From: JBFWML01 sp050251635
GTDB lineage: Bacteria > Campylobacterota > Campylobacteria > Campylobacterales > SZUA-545
Direction: 5' to 3'
Assembly (NCBI GenBank): GCA_050251635.1
Contig: JBFWML010000019.1
Coordinates: 1 to 39,949 of the forward strand
Length of the DNA stretch: 39,949 nucleotides
The notes under the pieces were generated by a model. The model had not been told where the DNA came from and searched no databases. It saw only the letters and a program-made list of their open reading frames with translations. Of this stretch, positions 6,941-16,984 are shown in pieces. A program made the position numbers and the translations under genes. Positions within the stretch are counted from its first letter, which is position 1; each line of letters opens with the position of its first letter.

Positions 6941-8461
6941 GTGGAGACAAACCGCTCGCTTGCAGGCCTTTCGGTTCTGCTGGTCGAAGATGACGAAGAG
7001 GTCCGATCGACGCTTAAATCCCTCTTGACGCGCTGGGGCGTGGAGGTACACGACGCGCCCGACGGCGAGGCGGGTTTTAGGCTGTATGAAGCGGTCAGGC
7101 CCCATGCGGTTGTGACCGATATTCAGATGCCCCGCATGGACGGCTTTGCGATGATCCGCGCCATCCGCGTGCTCTCCCCCCGCATTCCCGTCACCGTTAT
7201 CACGGCCCACAGCGATCACGCCTATCTGGTGAAGGCGATCGAACTGGGGCTGGATCATCTGCTCTTTAAACCGGTCTCCGCGCCGCAGCTTCGCGCCGTG
7301 CTGGAGAAGGTGCATGATCGTATCCGTCTGGAGAGCGAAATCAACAAAGAACGGCAGTATTACAAGGCGTTGATGGCCGCAACGATCGTCTCCAAAACCG
7401 ACCCCAAGGGGGTGATTACCGACGTCAACGACAACTTCTGCCAAATCAGCGGTTTTACCCGCGAAGAGCTCATCGGAAAACCGCACAATATCGTGCGCCA
7501 TCCCGATATGCCCGCCGAGGGGTTTAGGGCGATGTGGGAGACGATCGGCAGCGGGCAGATTTGGCACGGACAGGTCAAAAACCGCAAAAAGGGCGGCGGT
7601 TACTATATTGTCAGCACGACGATCGTCCCGCTGCTCGATGATCGGGGCCGTATTGCGGAATATATCTCCATTCGTCAGGACGTGACCGATCTGGAGCGGC
7701 TGCGCGAAGAGGTGCAGCGCCAGCAGGAGGCCCAGCGTAAACAGCAGACCGCGCAGGCGGTTTCCCACGCCCGCGAATCGTTGCTGCTGGTTTTTACCCA
7801 CGAGCTTAAAACGCCGCTCAATGCCATCATCAACTTCAGCGAATATGTGCGCAAAAGCATTGCCAAAAGCACGCTGGAAAACCGCGACAAGCTCACCCAG
7901 CTGCTGGATGCCGTGCGCGCAAACGCCTACTATATGCTCGAAAATATCACCAATACGCTCGATATCGCCAAACTCAAATCGGGCAAGCTGGTGTTTCACA
8001 AGTCGAGCTTTAACGCCTATGATCTCATCGAGCAGATGATGGCCCGCCACGCTTCGCTTCTGGAAGAGCAGGGGGCCACGGCGGCGTTCGAGGGCGATCG
8101 CGCCTGCTATCTGGCCAGCGATGAGTTGCGCGTGCGGCAAATTTTGTCCAATCTGTACTCCAACGCCATCAAGTACGGGAATGGTAAGATTCTTGTGACA
8201 TTATCCTGCGAGAACGAGGGGGTCACCGTCACGGTCGAGGACGACGGGGCGGGCATCGCGGGAAAGCCGGAGCTATTTGAACTATTTGAACAGGGGGATG
8301 CGGAGGAGATGAAGCGGGCTTCCAAGGGAACGGGGATCGGTTTGCATTTTGTCAAGCTGCTTTGCGACGGCTTGGGAATTCAAACCCGCGTCGAAACCTC
8401 CGATCGCCTGGGCGGAACCCGGTTTGCGCTGGTGTTTCCCGGACGCAAGGGGCGCGCATGA
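6941..8461 (+). CDS. Soluble receiver-PAS-histidine kinase with an Aer-like PAS
   Basis: 506 aa with no membrane segment. Residues 7-125 are a receiver (phospho-acceptor D60, Lys K110). Residues 140-255 are a PAS domain with NIVRHPDMP and AMWETI, the signature of the FAD-binding redox PAS of the aerotaxis receptor Aer, so it may sense redox state or oxygen. A coiled coil leads to HisKA with H287 (FTHELKTPLNAII) and a GHKL ATPase with N-box LYSNAIKYG and G boxes EDDGAGI and GTGIGLHFV. The start is GTG with GAAGGA upstream. Its stop overlaps the next start (ATGA), so the two regulators that follow are probable partners. Confidence 0.92.
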   Translation: METNRSLAGLSVLLVEDDEEVRSTLKSLLTRWGVEVHDAPDGEAGFRLYEAVRPHAVVTDIQMPRMDGFAMIRAIRVLSPRIPVTVITAHSDHAYLVKAIELGLDHLLFKPVSAPQLRAVLEKVHDRIRLESEINKERQYYKALMAATIVSKTDPKGVITDVNDNFCQISGFTREELIGKPHNIVRHPDMPAEGFRAMWETIGSGQIWHGQVKNRKKGGGYYIVSTTIVPLLDDRGRIAEYISIRQDVTDLERLREEVQRQQEAQRKQQTAQAVSHARESLLLVFTHELKTPLNAIINFSEYVRKSIAKSTLENRDKLTQLLDAVRANAYYMLENITNTLDIAKLKSGKLVFHKSSFNAYDLIEQMMARHASLLEEQGATAAFEGDRACYLASDELRVRQILSNLYSNAIKYGNGKILVTLSCENEGVTVTVEDDGAGIAGKPELFELFEQGDAEEMKRASKGTGIGLHFVKLLCDGLGIQTRVETSDRLGGTRFALVFPGRKGRA

Positions 8462-9819
8462 AACGCCGTGTGCTGGTGGTGGACGACAACCCTAACAACA
8501 AGCTGACCCTCGAGCTGCTACTGGAGGAGTTCGAGGTTGAGATTCTCAGTGCCGAAAACGGCGAAGAGGCGGTGAAAATCTGCCGCGAAACGCCGGTGGA
8601 TCTGGTCTTTATGGATCTGATGATGCCGGTGATGGACGGGATTGAAGCCACCCGGCGCATCCGCGATTTTGACGCGAAGGTGATGATTATCGCCGTCACC
8701 GCGCTCGATGACGAGGCTTCCAAGGAGCGGATGCTCCGTTACGGCGCGGAGGATTACATCCGCAAGCCCATCGATCCCGAAATCTTTACCCGCCGGGTTA
8801 AAAACTATCTGGAGCTGATCGCATGGCGATCGGCCAAGGGTCAGGCGGAAAACAGCGCCGCGGTCAACCTCTTTGATGCGCGGGTCTTTTACCGCAGCAG
8901 TCTTTTTAGGATTCTCAACCGTCAGGCGCTGGCGGAGTTTTGGGAGTTTTTCCTCTCCGACAGCCAAAAGCGGGTGGAGAATCTGGTTGAGTGCGTGCGG
9001 GTGGTTTACGCGCTGGGCGGCTGGCTGCTTAAAAGCGGCCACGGGGGTTTTACGATCACCAGCGAAGAGAACGAAGAGTGCCTTTATCTGACGCTTGAGG
9101 GGGTGGGTTTTGTCTCCTCGGCGGTGGTGCGCAACGTTTTGCTGCGCAACTATCCGGGCGGCATCTTTATGCTCGAAGGCAACAAGCTCTCCTTCCGGCT
9201 GCGAAAAGGGGCGAGCACGGAGGAGGCGGCACAGGCGGTCAAGCAGCTCAGCAGCGAAGAGCAGAGTGTTTTGCGCATGTCCCACGTGGATAAGATCAGC
9301 GCCCGCGAATATGTGGAGCAGACGCCTGTTTCGCTGATGGACAAGATTGAAGCCCTTGAGGAGCTGGAGGATCAAATCGACGTGTCGATCGTGGAGTTCG
9401 AGGCGCATCCTTCGACCGAGAAGCTGGGGCTCATTGCCGATCGGCTGCTCTCCTACGACGAAGTGATCAACGCGATGTTCGAGTTTCAGCATCTGGCCTT
9501 TGCGATCAGTTCGCTCGCAGAGTTTCTGCGCCGCATCGATCAGGCTTCGCTCGATGAGAAAAAGGTCAAGAAGATGGTCTCGCTGCTTTCGAACGTGCTG
9601 GCGGATCTGGCCAGTTGGCGCAAGACGATCTTTATCAATCAGGACACCAGCGACATTCACTATCTCGACAGCTCGCTGCTGAGCTCCTGCTTGCAAATCG
9701 AGATGATCTACGAAGAGAAGAAACTGGAATCGGGGGAGGAAGATGATGACGGAATTGAGTTCTTCCAAGGCGCTCTCCGGCGGGGAGTTGCGCCCGATCG
9801 ACATTATGGTGGTGGATGA
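8458..9819 (+). CDS. Response regulator with unrecognised middle region and the shared SHV/DIHYLDSS C-terminal domain (copy A)
   Basis: 453 aa. Residues 1-118 are a receiver (D53, K103). Residues 135-250 are a region of unknown type, perhaps a worn GHKL-like fold. Residues 272-436 are a mainly helical domain shared with the proteins at 9746 and 25611: LRMSHVDK at 272-279 and DIHYLDSSLLSSC at 399-411, 124 residues between S275 and D399. The siblings stop straight after an acidic tail ending LF. This one reads CAA at 9766 and runs 17 codons further into the next gene, suggesting a lost stop. ATG 8458 overlaps the previous stop and has AAGGGG. Confidence 0.88.
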   Translation: MKRRVLVVDDNPNNKLTLELLLEEFEVEILSAENGEEAVKICRETPVDLVFMDLMMPVMDGIEATRRIRDFDAKVMIIAVTALDDEASKERMLRYGAEDYIRKPIDPEIFTRRVKNYLELIAWRSAKGQAENSAAVNLFDARVFYRSSLFRILNRQALAEFWEFFLSDSQKRVENLVECVRVVYALGGWLLKSGHGGFTITSEENEECLYLTLEGVGFVSSAVVRNVLLRNYPGGIFMLEGNKLSFRLRKGASTEEAAQAVKQLSSEEQSVLRMSHVDKISAREYVEQTPVSLMDKIEALEELEDQIDVSIVEFEAHPSTEKLGLIADRLLSYDEVINAMFEFQHLAFAISSLAEFLRRIDQASLDEKKVKKMVSLLSNVLADLASWRKTIFINQDTSDIHYLDSSLLSSCLQIEMIYEEKKLESGEEDDDGIEFFQGALRRGVAPDRHYGGG

Positions 9820-11170
9820 CGCCGAAGATGTCCGGGCGATGCTTGTCGCCGTGTGCGCCCGGATCGAGGGGGTTCAGGTCCGGCAAGCCGCCAGCGGCGC
9901 GCAGGCGGTAGCGCTGGCGCTGGAGGCCCGGCCCGACCTGGTGCTGATGGATCTGATGATGCCCGAAATGGACGGCTTCGAGGCAACTTTGCGCCTGAAG
10001 GAGATCTATCCGCACACGATCGTGCTGGCGGTCACGGCGGTGCTGGACGAGGCGACCGAGCGCAAAATCCGCCGTCAGGGAGCCAGCGGCTATATTCGCA
10101 AGCCCATCACCGAACCCGGCCGTGTGCGTTATAAGATTGCCAACTTTGTTAACCATCTGCGCCGGGGTCATGCGGTCGGGGTTTTCGGGGTTGAGCGCGA
10201 GGCTTTAAACCCCTTTAGCGCCGAAATCCGCGCGGTGAAAACGCTGGTGAACGTGGCCACCGAAGCGGACATGATGGACTTGGGGCTGTGGCTGATTGAG
10301 CGCTACATGACCCACCATGTGACGCAGGGGGTCGAGTTTAACCGGTCGCTGGATCTGCTCTATGGCGTCATCAGCCATGCGCTGCGCAACCATGTGCCCA
10401 CGGCGGTGCATATCGAGGAGAACTACGAGTGGCTCTTTTTGATTGTTTCGCTCTATGAACCCATCAATAAAGAGGCGATGGACGAGCGGTTTGAATCGAC
10501 CATCGGCATGCACGTGCGGGCGGAGGAGAACCGCTTGAATATTCGCATCCGGTTGCGCACGGACGAGAGTGAAGCCCAAGCGCCCGTCTCCGTGGCGCCC
10601 GCCGCCGCGATTGTCGAGCAGGAGTCCAAACCCCAAGCACCCGCCCGCGCCATCGACGAGGGCGAACGGCAACTGCTGCGCCAATCCCATGTGGAGAAGC
10701 TTTCGGCGACCGATTATCTGGCTACCCTCTCCGACAGCGATCTGCACGAGGTGCAGGATATGCGCGAGATCGAAGAGGAGTGGATGTCGGCCCTTGGTGA
10801 GCTGGAGCAGCGCTTTAGCGTCGAAAATCTCCACGGTGTGGGGCAGGCGGCGGCGCGTTATGCGGGGGTGGTCAACAGCCTCTATGAGTTTGCGACGCTG
10901 GGGTATGCGCTCTCCTCTCTGGCGGTGCTGATTCAAGGGGCCGACGAGGCGTTACTGGAGCGGGTTGCGCCGCCGCGCTTGATGATTTTGCTTTCGGGGA
11001 TGCTGGAGGATATGCAAAAGTGGCGGGATACCATTTTTGTACGGCGCGATACAAACGATATTCACTATCTGGACAGCTCGCTTTTAAGCTCCTGCATGCA
11101 GATTGAAGCGCTGCTGCTCAATCAAGAGGTGGCGGTCGAAGAGGGCGAAGACGAATTGGAGCTGTTCTAA
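9746..11170 (+). CDS. Response regulator with the shared SHV/DIHYLDSS C-terminal domain (copy B)
   Basis: About 474 aa. The N-terminal receiver has a phospho-acceptor in LVLMDLMMPEMDG and a Lys in IRKP. The middle part (about 160-270) resembles copy A in layout, with a possible GHKL-like pattern lacking clear catalytic residues. An Ala/Pro-rich linker leads to the C-terminal domain: LRQSHVEK, then DIHYLDSSLLSSC 124 residues later, then the acidic end ELELF. Two adjacent ATGs exist (9743, 9746); GGAGGA at 9735-9740 favours the second. It overlaps copy A by about 74 bases. Target unknown; no DNA-binding domain is visible. Confidence 0.88.
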   Translation: MTELSSSKALSGGELRPIDIMVVDDAEDVRAMLVAVCARIEGVQVRQAASGAQAVALALEARPDLVLMDLMMPEMDGFEATLRLKEIYPHTIVLAVTAVLDEATERKIRRQGASGYIRKPITEPGRVRYKIANFVNHLRRGHAVGVFGVEREALNPFSAEIRAVKTLVNVATEADMMDLGLWLIERYMTHHVTQGVEFNRSLDLLYGVISHALRNHVPTAVHIEENYEWLFLIVSLYEPINKEAMDERFESTIGMHVRAEENRLNIRIRLRTDESEAQAPVSVAPAAAIVEQESKPQAPARAIDEGERQLLRQSHVEKLSATDYLATLSDSDLHEVQDMREIEEEWMSALGELEQRFSVENLHGVGQAAARYAGVVNSLYEFATLGYALSSLAVLIQGADEALLERVAPPRLMILLSGMLEDMQKWRDTIFVRRDTNDIHYLDSSLLSSCMQIEALLLNQEVAVEEGEDELELF

Positions 11171-11232
11171 CGCCCAAAGGGGGCCAAGTGGGAACTTTCT
11201 TTGCTTACGAGTGGGAGCATCAAGGGAGCCCC

Positions 11233-12066
11233 ATGACCGTAACGTTGCACGCCAAAGAGATTCGCATCAGTGTCGAAGAGGGATCGCTCAACCACCTGAT
11301 CGTTAAAAACTTCGTGCAAAAATATTTCTCCAACGTGCTGACCCTCTCGGGCACGCTGGTGATTTTTCACAACGAATCGGAACTCTCTCAGAAACGCTAT
11401 TTCTTCCAGTGGCTCTACTCCGCCTACCGTAAAAAACGCCAAGATATTTCCCCCGCCTTTTTGAAAATGCTCCAAGGCGCCGCCGCCTTCCCCATCCGCG
11501 TGCGGGTGATGGGTCGCAAAAAACCGGTTCAGGCGGTTTCGGTTCGCTTGTGGGTGCCTGCCGATGATCGCTTCTGCCTGCTGATCGAACCGGCGGGATC
11601 GTTAATGGTTAACTACTTCAGGCAGCGTTTTTCGTCCTTTTTGTTGCAGCAAAGGGCGGTTGCCTGGCTGGAGATCAAGTCCGATCCCGACGCGCTGACG
11701 ATTTTGTCCGAACTGCTGGGCAGAGCTCAAATCATGGCCCAGCCCGTCACCTACCGTTATGAAAAAATCCAGCTTGATAGACTGCTGAGCCGCGCGCAGC
11801 AAAGCGATCGCCAAGAGCAAAAACAGCGCTTTTTCCGTTTGGTGATCGAAGAGGATGCGAAGCTTAAGGAGGCATATCAGCTGCTTGGATGCGCTCAAGG
11901 GGCGGACGCGCAGAGCGTTAAGAAATGCTACCGGGATTTGGCGCGGCGGTTTCACCCCGACCGCGCCTTTAGCGAAGGCGAAGCGGCGGTGGCGGAGATG
12001 ACCCGCCGCTTCCATGCGATTAACGCGGCCTACGAGCTGATCTGCGATCAGGCCCGTTCGGCCTGA
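11233..12066 (+). CDS. J-domain (DnaJ-like) co-chaperone protein
   Basis: 277 aa. The last ~65 residues are a J domain: AYQLLGCAQGADAQSVKKCYRDLARRFHPDRAF, with the HPD tripeptide that activates Hsp70 (DnaK). There is no Gly/Phe region or zinc finger, so this is a class C J protein. The N-terminal 200 residues are not recognised and contain many basic and aromatic residues. ATG 11233 is chosen because AAGGGAG lies just upstream; a GTG at 11188 would add 15 residues. The stop abuts the argG stop of the opposite strand with no gap. Confidence 0.85.
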   Translation: MTVTLHAKEIRISVEEGSLNHLIVKNFVQKYFSNVLTLSGTLVIFHNESELSQKRYFFQWLYSAYRKKRQDISPAFLKMLQGAAAFPIRVRVMGRKKPVQAVSVRLWVPADDRFCLLIEPAGSLMVNYFRQRFSSFLLQQRAVAWLEIKSDPDALTILSELLGRAQIMAQPVTYRYEKIQLDRLLSRAQQSDRQEQKQRFFRLVIEEDAKLKEAYQLLGCAQGADAQSVKKCYRDLARRFHPDRAFSEGEAAVAEMTRRFHAINAAYELICDQARSA

Positions 12067-13284
<1,218 letters not shown>

Positions 13285-13339
13285 CAATAATTTCCTTGGG
13301 TGAAATTTTCGCGGAAGTGTAGCACAGGGCGGTTGGGGC

Positions 13340-14629
13340 TTAGCCCAACCGTTCGGTTACGCTCAGCCCGTGGGCGGTGAGGCCTTCAACTTTGGCCAGT
13401 TCGCTGCACGCTTCGGCCACTTCGGCAAACCCTTTTTTGCTAAAGCTGATAATGGAGCTTTTTTTCATAAAGTTTTCAACCCCGAGCGGGCTAAAGAAGC
13501 GCGCCGTGCCGCCGGTGGGCAGGGTGTGGTTGGGGCCGGCGACGTAATCGCCGATCGCCTCGGGGGTAAATTCGCCTAGGAAGATGGCCCCCGCGTGGCG
13601 GATATGGGGCAGCAGCGCATAGGGGTTTTTGGTGATGACTTCGAGGTGTTCGGGGGCGATGCGGTTCATCAGCTTGACCGCTTCATCGAGGTTTTTGGTC
13701 ACAATGACCGCGCCGCGGCTTTCGATCGAATCGCGGGCGATCGCCGCGCGCTCGATGCGGTTAAGCGTGTGGTAAATCTCGCCCACGACCTTCAGCGCTA
13801 AATCCTTGCTGGGGGTGATCAGAATGCTGGAAGCCATCTCGTCGTGTTCGGCTTGACTGAGCAGATCGATCGCTAACTGACTGGGTTTGGCCGAATCGTC
13901 GGCGATAATGCCGATTTCGCTCGGCCCGGCGATCATGTCGATGTTGACATCGCCGAAAACCAGTTTTTTGGCGGTGGCCACAAAGATATTGCCCGGTCCG
14001 CTGATGACGTCCACCTTGGGGATTGATGCGGTGCCGTAGGCCATGGCCGCAATGGCGCTGGCGCCGCCGACTTTAAAGAGCTTTTGGATGCCGCACAGGT
14101 GCGCGGCGGCCAGCACCAGAGGGCTCAGTTCGTTATCCGGCGCGGGCACGCAGACAACCAGCTCTTTGACCCCGGCCACCTGCGCGGGGATGGCGTTCAT
14201 CAAAAGGCTGCTGGGGTAGGCCGCTTTGCCGCCGGGAATATAAAGCCCTGCGCGATCGACGGGGGTGACCTTCTGGCCCAGCATGGTGCCGTTGTCGTCA
14301 AAGTCGAACCAGCTTTTGGGGAGCTGTTTTTCGTGGAAGGCGCGGATCCGTTTGGCGGCCAGCTCCAGTGCGGCTTGAAGCTTTTTGTCGGTGCCTTCCC
14401 ATGCCTTTTTCATTTCGGCGGGGGAGACGGCCAGATCGGCGGCGGCTTTGGGTTGCCAGCGGTCAAAACGGCCGATATGCTCGATCAGCGCGCCGTCGCC
14501 CTTGGCGCGGACTTCGGCGATAATGCCTTCGACCGCATGGCTGACTTTTTTAATATCCATTGCACCGCGGGTGAGAAGCGAAGCAAATTGCGCTTCGAAA
14601 TCGGCGCTTTGGGTTTCGATAACTTTCAT
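13340..14629 (-). CDS. hisD: Histidinol dehydrogenase
   Basis: HisD oxidises L-histidinol to L-histidine in two NAD-dependent steps, using zinc. The 429 aa have the usual length and motifs: GLYIPGGKAAYPSS, SGPGNIFVATAKK, MIAGPSEI, DLLSQAEHDEMA, APEHLEV and NHTLPTGGTARFFSPLGV, covering the metal-binding Gln/His and catalytic Glu/His. No other his gene is in the window. The start has AAGGGGGC. It follows ftsK by 32 bases on the same strand. Confidence 0.98.
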   Translation of the reverse strand: MKVIETQSADFEAQFASLLTRGAMDIKKVSHAVEGIIAEVRAKGDGALIEHIGRFDRWQPKAAADLAVSPAEMKKAWEGTDKKLQAALELAAKRIRAFHEKQLPKSWFDFDDNGTMLGQKVTPVDRAGLYIPGGKAAYPSSLLMNAIPAQVAGVKELVVCVPAPDNELSPLVLAAAHLCGIQKLFKVGGASAIAAMAYGTASIPKVDVISGPGNIFVATAKKLVFGDVNIDMIAGPSEIGIIADDSAKPSQLAIDLLSQAEHDEMASSILITPSKDLALKVVGEIYHTLNRIERAAIARDSIESRGAVIVTKNLDEAVKLMNRIAPEHLEVITKNPYALLPHIRHAGAIFLGEFTPEAIGDYVAGPNHTLPTGGTARFFSPLGVENFMKKSSIISFSKKGFAEVAEACSELAKVEGLTAHGLSVTERLG

Positions 14630-14661
14630 GGAGCCCCCTTGTTGGTGGGCGTTATTTTAGC

Positions 14662-16977
14662 CTAAAGAATCTCCCGTTGCCCTTTGCTGTTTTGTTCGCT
14701 TAAAACCCCGGTTTTTTCCAGTTGCTCCACAATCCGCGCGGCGCGGTTGTAGCCGATCTGCAGGCGGCGCTGGATGTAGCTGATGGAGCTTTTGCGCTCG
14801 CTGAGCACGATTTGGCGGGCCTCTTCGTACATCTCGTCCAGCTCTTCGTCGATCGCGCCGCCGCCCTCGCTGCTGCCCGAAGAGAGATCGCCCCCTTCAA
14901 CCAAAAAGCTGTTGTCGTATTCGGGCGGGCGCTGATCTTTTAAGAATTCGACGATTTTTTCAATCTCTTTTTCGCTGCTAAAGGGGGCGTGCAAGCGCAC
15001 CAGTCCCACGCTTCCGGGCGGGGTAAAGAGCATATCGCCGCGTCCTAATAGGCTGTCGGCCCCTTGGCTGTCTAAAATCACCTTCGAGTCGATTTTGCTG
15101 CCCACGCGGTAGCTGATGCGGCTGGGCAGGTTGGCTTTAATCAGGCCCGTAATGACATCGACGCTGGGGCGCTGGGTGGCGACAATCAGGTGAATGCCCG
15201 ATGCGCGCGCCATCTGCGCCAGCCGGGCGATCGAGACCTCTACATCCTTGCCGCCGGTCATCATCAAATCCGCGAGCTCGTCGATCACCACCACAATAAA
15301 GGGCAGCGGTTCAAAACCCTCCTCTTTGGCCTTTTGGTTGTAGCCTTCGATGTTTTTGGTTTTGGTTTTGCTCATCATCAGGTAGCGGCGTTCCATCTCG
15401 GCCACAGTATTAGCCAGCGCCGCGATCGCCTGTTTGGGCTTGGTAATCACGGGTGTGAGCAGATGGGGAATGTCGTTATAGATGCTAAATTCCAGCATTT
15501 TCGGATCGACCATAATCATCCGCAGGGTATCGGGGGAGTTGCGGTACAGCAGCGACAAAATCATTGCGTTGATCCCCACCGATTTACCGCTGCCGGTGGT
15601 TCCGGCAATGAGCAGGTGCGGCAGCTTTTTTAGATCGGTGACAAAGGGGTTGCCCACAATGTCCTTGCCCAGCGCGATGGTGAGCGGGCTAGCGGCCTTT
15701 TGAAATAGTTCGCTGTCGAGTATTTCGCGCAGATAGATGGTTTCGTAGGTGGCGTTGGGAATTTCGATCCCCACAACGTCCTTGCCCGGAATGGGGGCTT
15801 GAATGCGGATGGTTTGCGCACGAAGCGCCATGGCAATGTCGTCTTCCAGACTCAAAATGCGCGAAACTTTAATATGGGCGGCGGGCTTGAATTCGAAGGT
15901 GGTCACCACCGGACCGGTATAGGTGCGCACCACATCCCCTTCGATTTTGAACATCCGCAGCTTTTCGAGCAGATCGGCGATCTTTTCGTCGATCTCGCTT
16001 TCGTTGACCTCGGTTTTTTTAGCCGGCGGCTGACCTAGGAACTCCAGGGGCGGCAGGCGGTAATCGCGGGGTTTTTCGCTTTCGCCCCGCTCGACCTGAT
16101 CGAGCAGTTTGCGGTTTTCCTCCAGCTCGCGGACAATCTTGACCTCGCCCTTGGGCTCAAGGGGCGCCGCCGGAGTTTTGGGGGCGGGCGCAGGGACGGG
16201 CGCAAGTTCAAAGGGCGGTTCATCATCGATCGGCTCTTTGGGCGCGGGCGCGGGCTCGCTTTTCCATCCGGCGGCCTCCAGCACGGCCAGCCGCCGCCTG
16301 TCGGAAGGCTCGGCCTCGAACTGCTCTTCATCCAGCGCCAAAATCTCCTGCTGTTTTTGCTTGAGATAGGCTTCCATCTCTTCGGGGCGGGTTCGCTCAC
16401 TCTCGCGCACGATTTCGCGCGGGGGGAGGGGAATCTCCTCTAAAGGCTGTCTGGTCTGGCGGCCCAAAATATCCGCAAAGGAGTCCTTGGTCGCCTCCTT
16501 GAAGTTGGCCCAGTGTTCAAAAAGACGGCTTTGGGGAAGCCTGCGGGCTAAAAAGCGCAAAATATCGAGCATCGAAAGTTCAAAGGCCAGCATCCAGCCG
16601 TTGAGCACCAGAAAAAAGCCGAAAATCGCCACTCCGGCGCTGCCCACAAAGGGGCCGAAGGCGGCGTTGAGGTGGTTGCCCAGCAGCCCCGCATCGAAAA
16701 AAAGCGCCTGAAAAATCAAAACCGCGAAGGTGAAGAGCAAAAAGGCCGCCACAATCTCCAGCCGCCGTCTGGGGATACCCGGATGTTTGTAGGCGCGGTA
16801 AAGCCCGAAAAAAACAAAGGGCGGCAGCAGGTAAACCGCCGGACCGAAGGCCAAAAGCAGCAGGTCGGCCAGTTCGGTGCCGTAGGCGCCCACCTGCGTG
16901 GCCGAACCGACGTACAAAGCGATGGCGACATAACTTAAAAGGGCCAAGCCCAGCAGAAATAGGGTTTCTCTAATCAC
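14662..16977 (-). CDS. ftsK: FtsK/SpoIIIE-type DNA translocase
   Basis: FtsK pumps chromosomal DNA through the closing septum. The 771 aa show four N-terminal membrane segments (about 1-150), a Pro/Glu/Ala-rich linker (about 190-320), the motor with Walker A AGTTGSGKSVG near residue 460 and Walker B FIVVVIDELADLMM, the ATQRPSVDVITG motif, and a C-terminal gamma winged helix (SSISYIQRRLQIGYNRAARIVEQLE) for reading polar sequences. The start is GTG, seven bases after the flgL stop, with no clear ribosome site. The flgL-ftsK pairing is also found in C. jejuni (Cj0887c-Cj0886c). Confidence 0.97.
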   Translation of the reverse strand: MIRETLFLLGLALLSYVAIALYVGSATQVGAYGTELADLLLLAFGPAVYLLPPFVFFGLYRAYKHPGIPRRRLEIVAAFLLFTFAVLIFQALFFDAGLLGNHLNAAFGPFVGSAGVAIFGFFLVLNGWMLAFELSMLDILRFLARRLPQSRLFEHWANFKEATKDSFADILGRQTRQPLEEIPLPPREIVRESERTRPEEMEAYLKQKQQEILALDEEQFEAEPSDRRRLAVLEAAGWKSEPAPAPKEPIDDEPPFELAPVPAPAPKTPAAPLEPKGEVKIVRELEENRKLLDQVERGESEKPRDYRLPPLEFLGQPPAKKTEVNESEIDEKIADLLEKLRMFKIEGDVVRTYTGPVVTTFEFKPAAHIKVSRILSLEDDIAMALRAQTIRIQAPIPGKDVVGIEIPNATYETIYLREILDSELFQKAASPLTIALGKDIVGNPFVTDLKKLPHLLIAGTTGSGKSVGINAMILSLLYRNSPDTLRMIMVDPKMLEFSIYNDIPHLLTPVITKPKQAIAALANTVAEMERRYLMMSKTKTKNIEGYNQKAKEEGFEPLPFIVVVIDELADLMMTGGKDVEVSIARLAQMARASGIHLIVATQRPSVDVITGLIKANLPSRISYRVGSKIDSKVILDSQGADSLLGRGDMLFTPPGSVGLVRLHAPFSSEKEIEKIVEFLKDQRPPEYDNSFLVEGGDLSSGSSEGGGAIDEELDEMYEEARQIVLSERKSSISYIQRRLQIGYNRAARIVEQLEKTGVLSEQNSKGQREIL

Positions 16978-16984
16978 GCGCGGA

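Noticed and set aside
6896..8140. 414-codon minus-strand frame over the 6941 kinase
   Set aside because: Antisense shadow of a gene with complete receiver, PAS and kinase motifs; high-GC codon bias creates such frames throughout the window.
8518..9804. 428-codon minus-strand frame over regulator A
   Set aside because: Shadow frame with no ribosome site or recognisable domain, opposite a gene with a clear receiver.
8458..11170. CRISPR-like or tandem DNA repeat between regulators A and B
   Set aside because: The similarity is at protein level in two paralogous genes; no short regularly spaced DNA repeats are present anywhere in the window.
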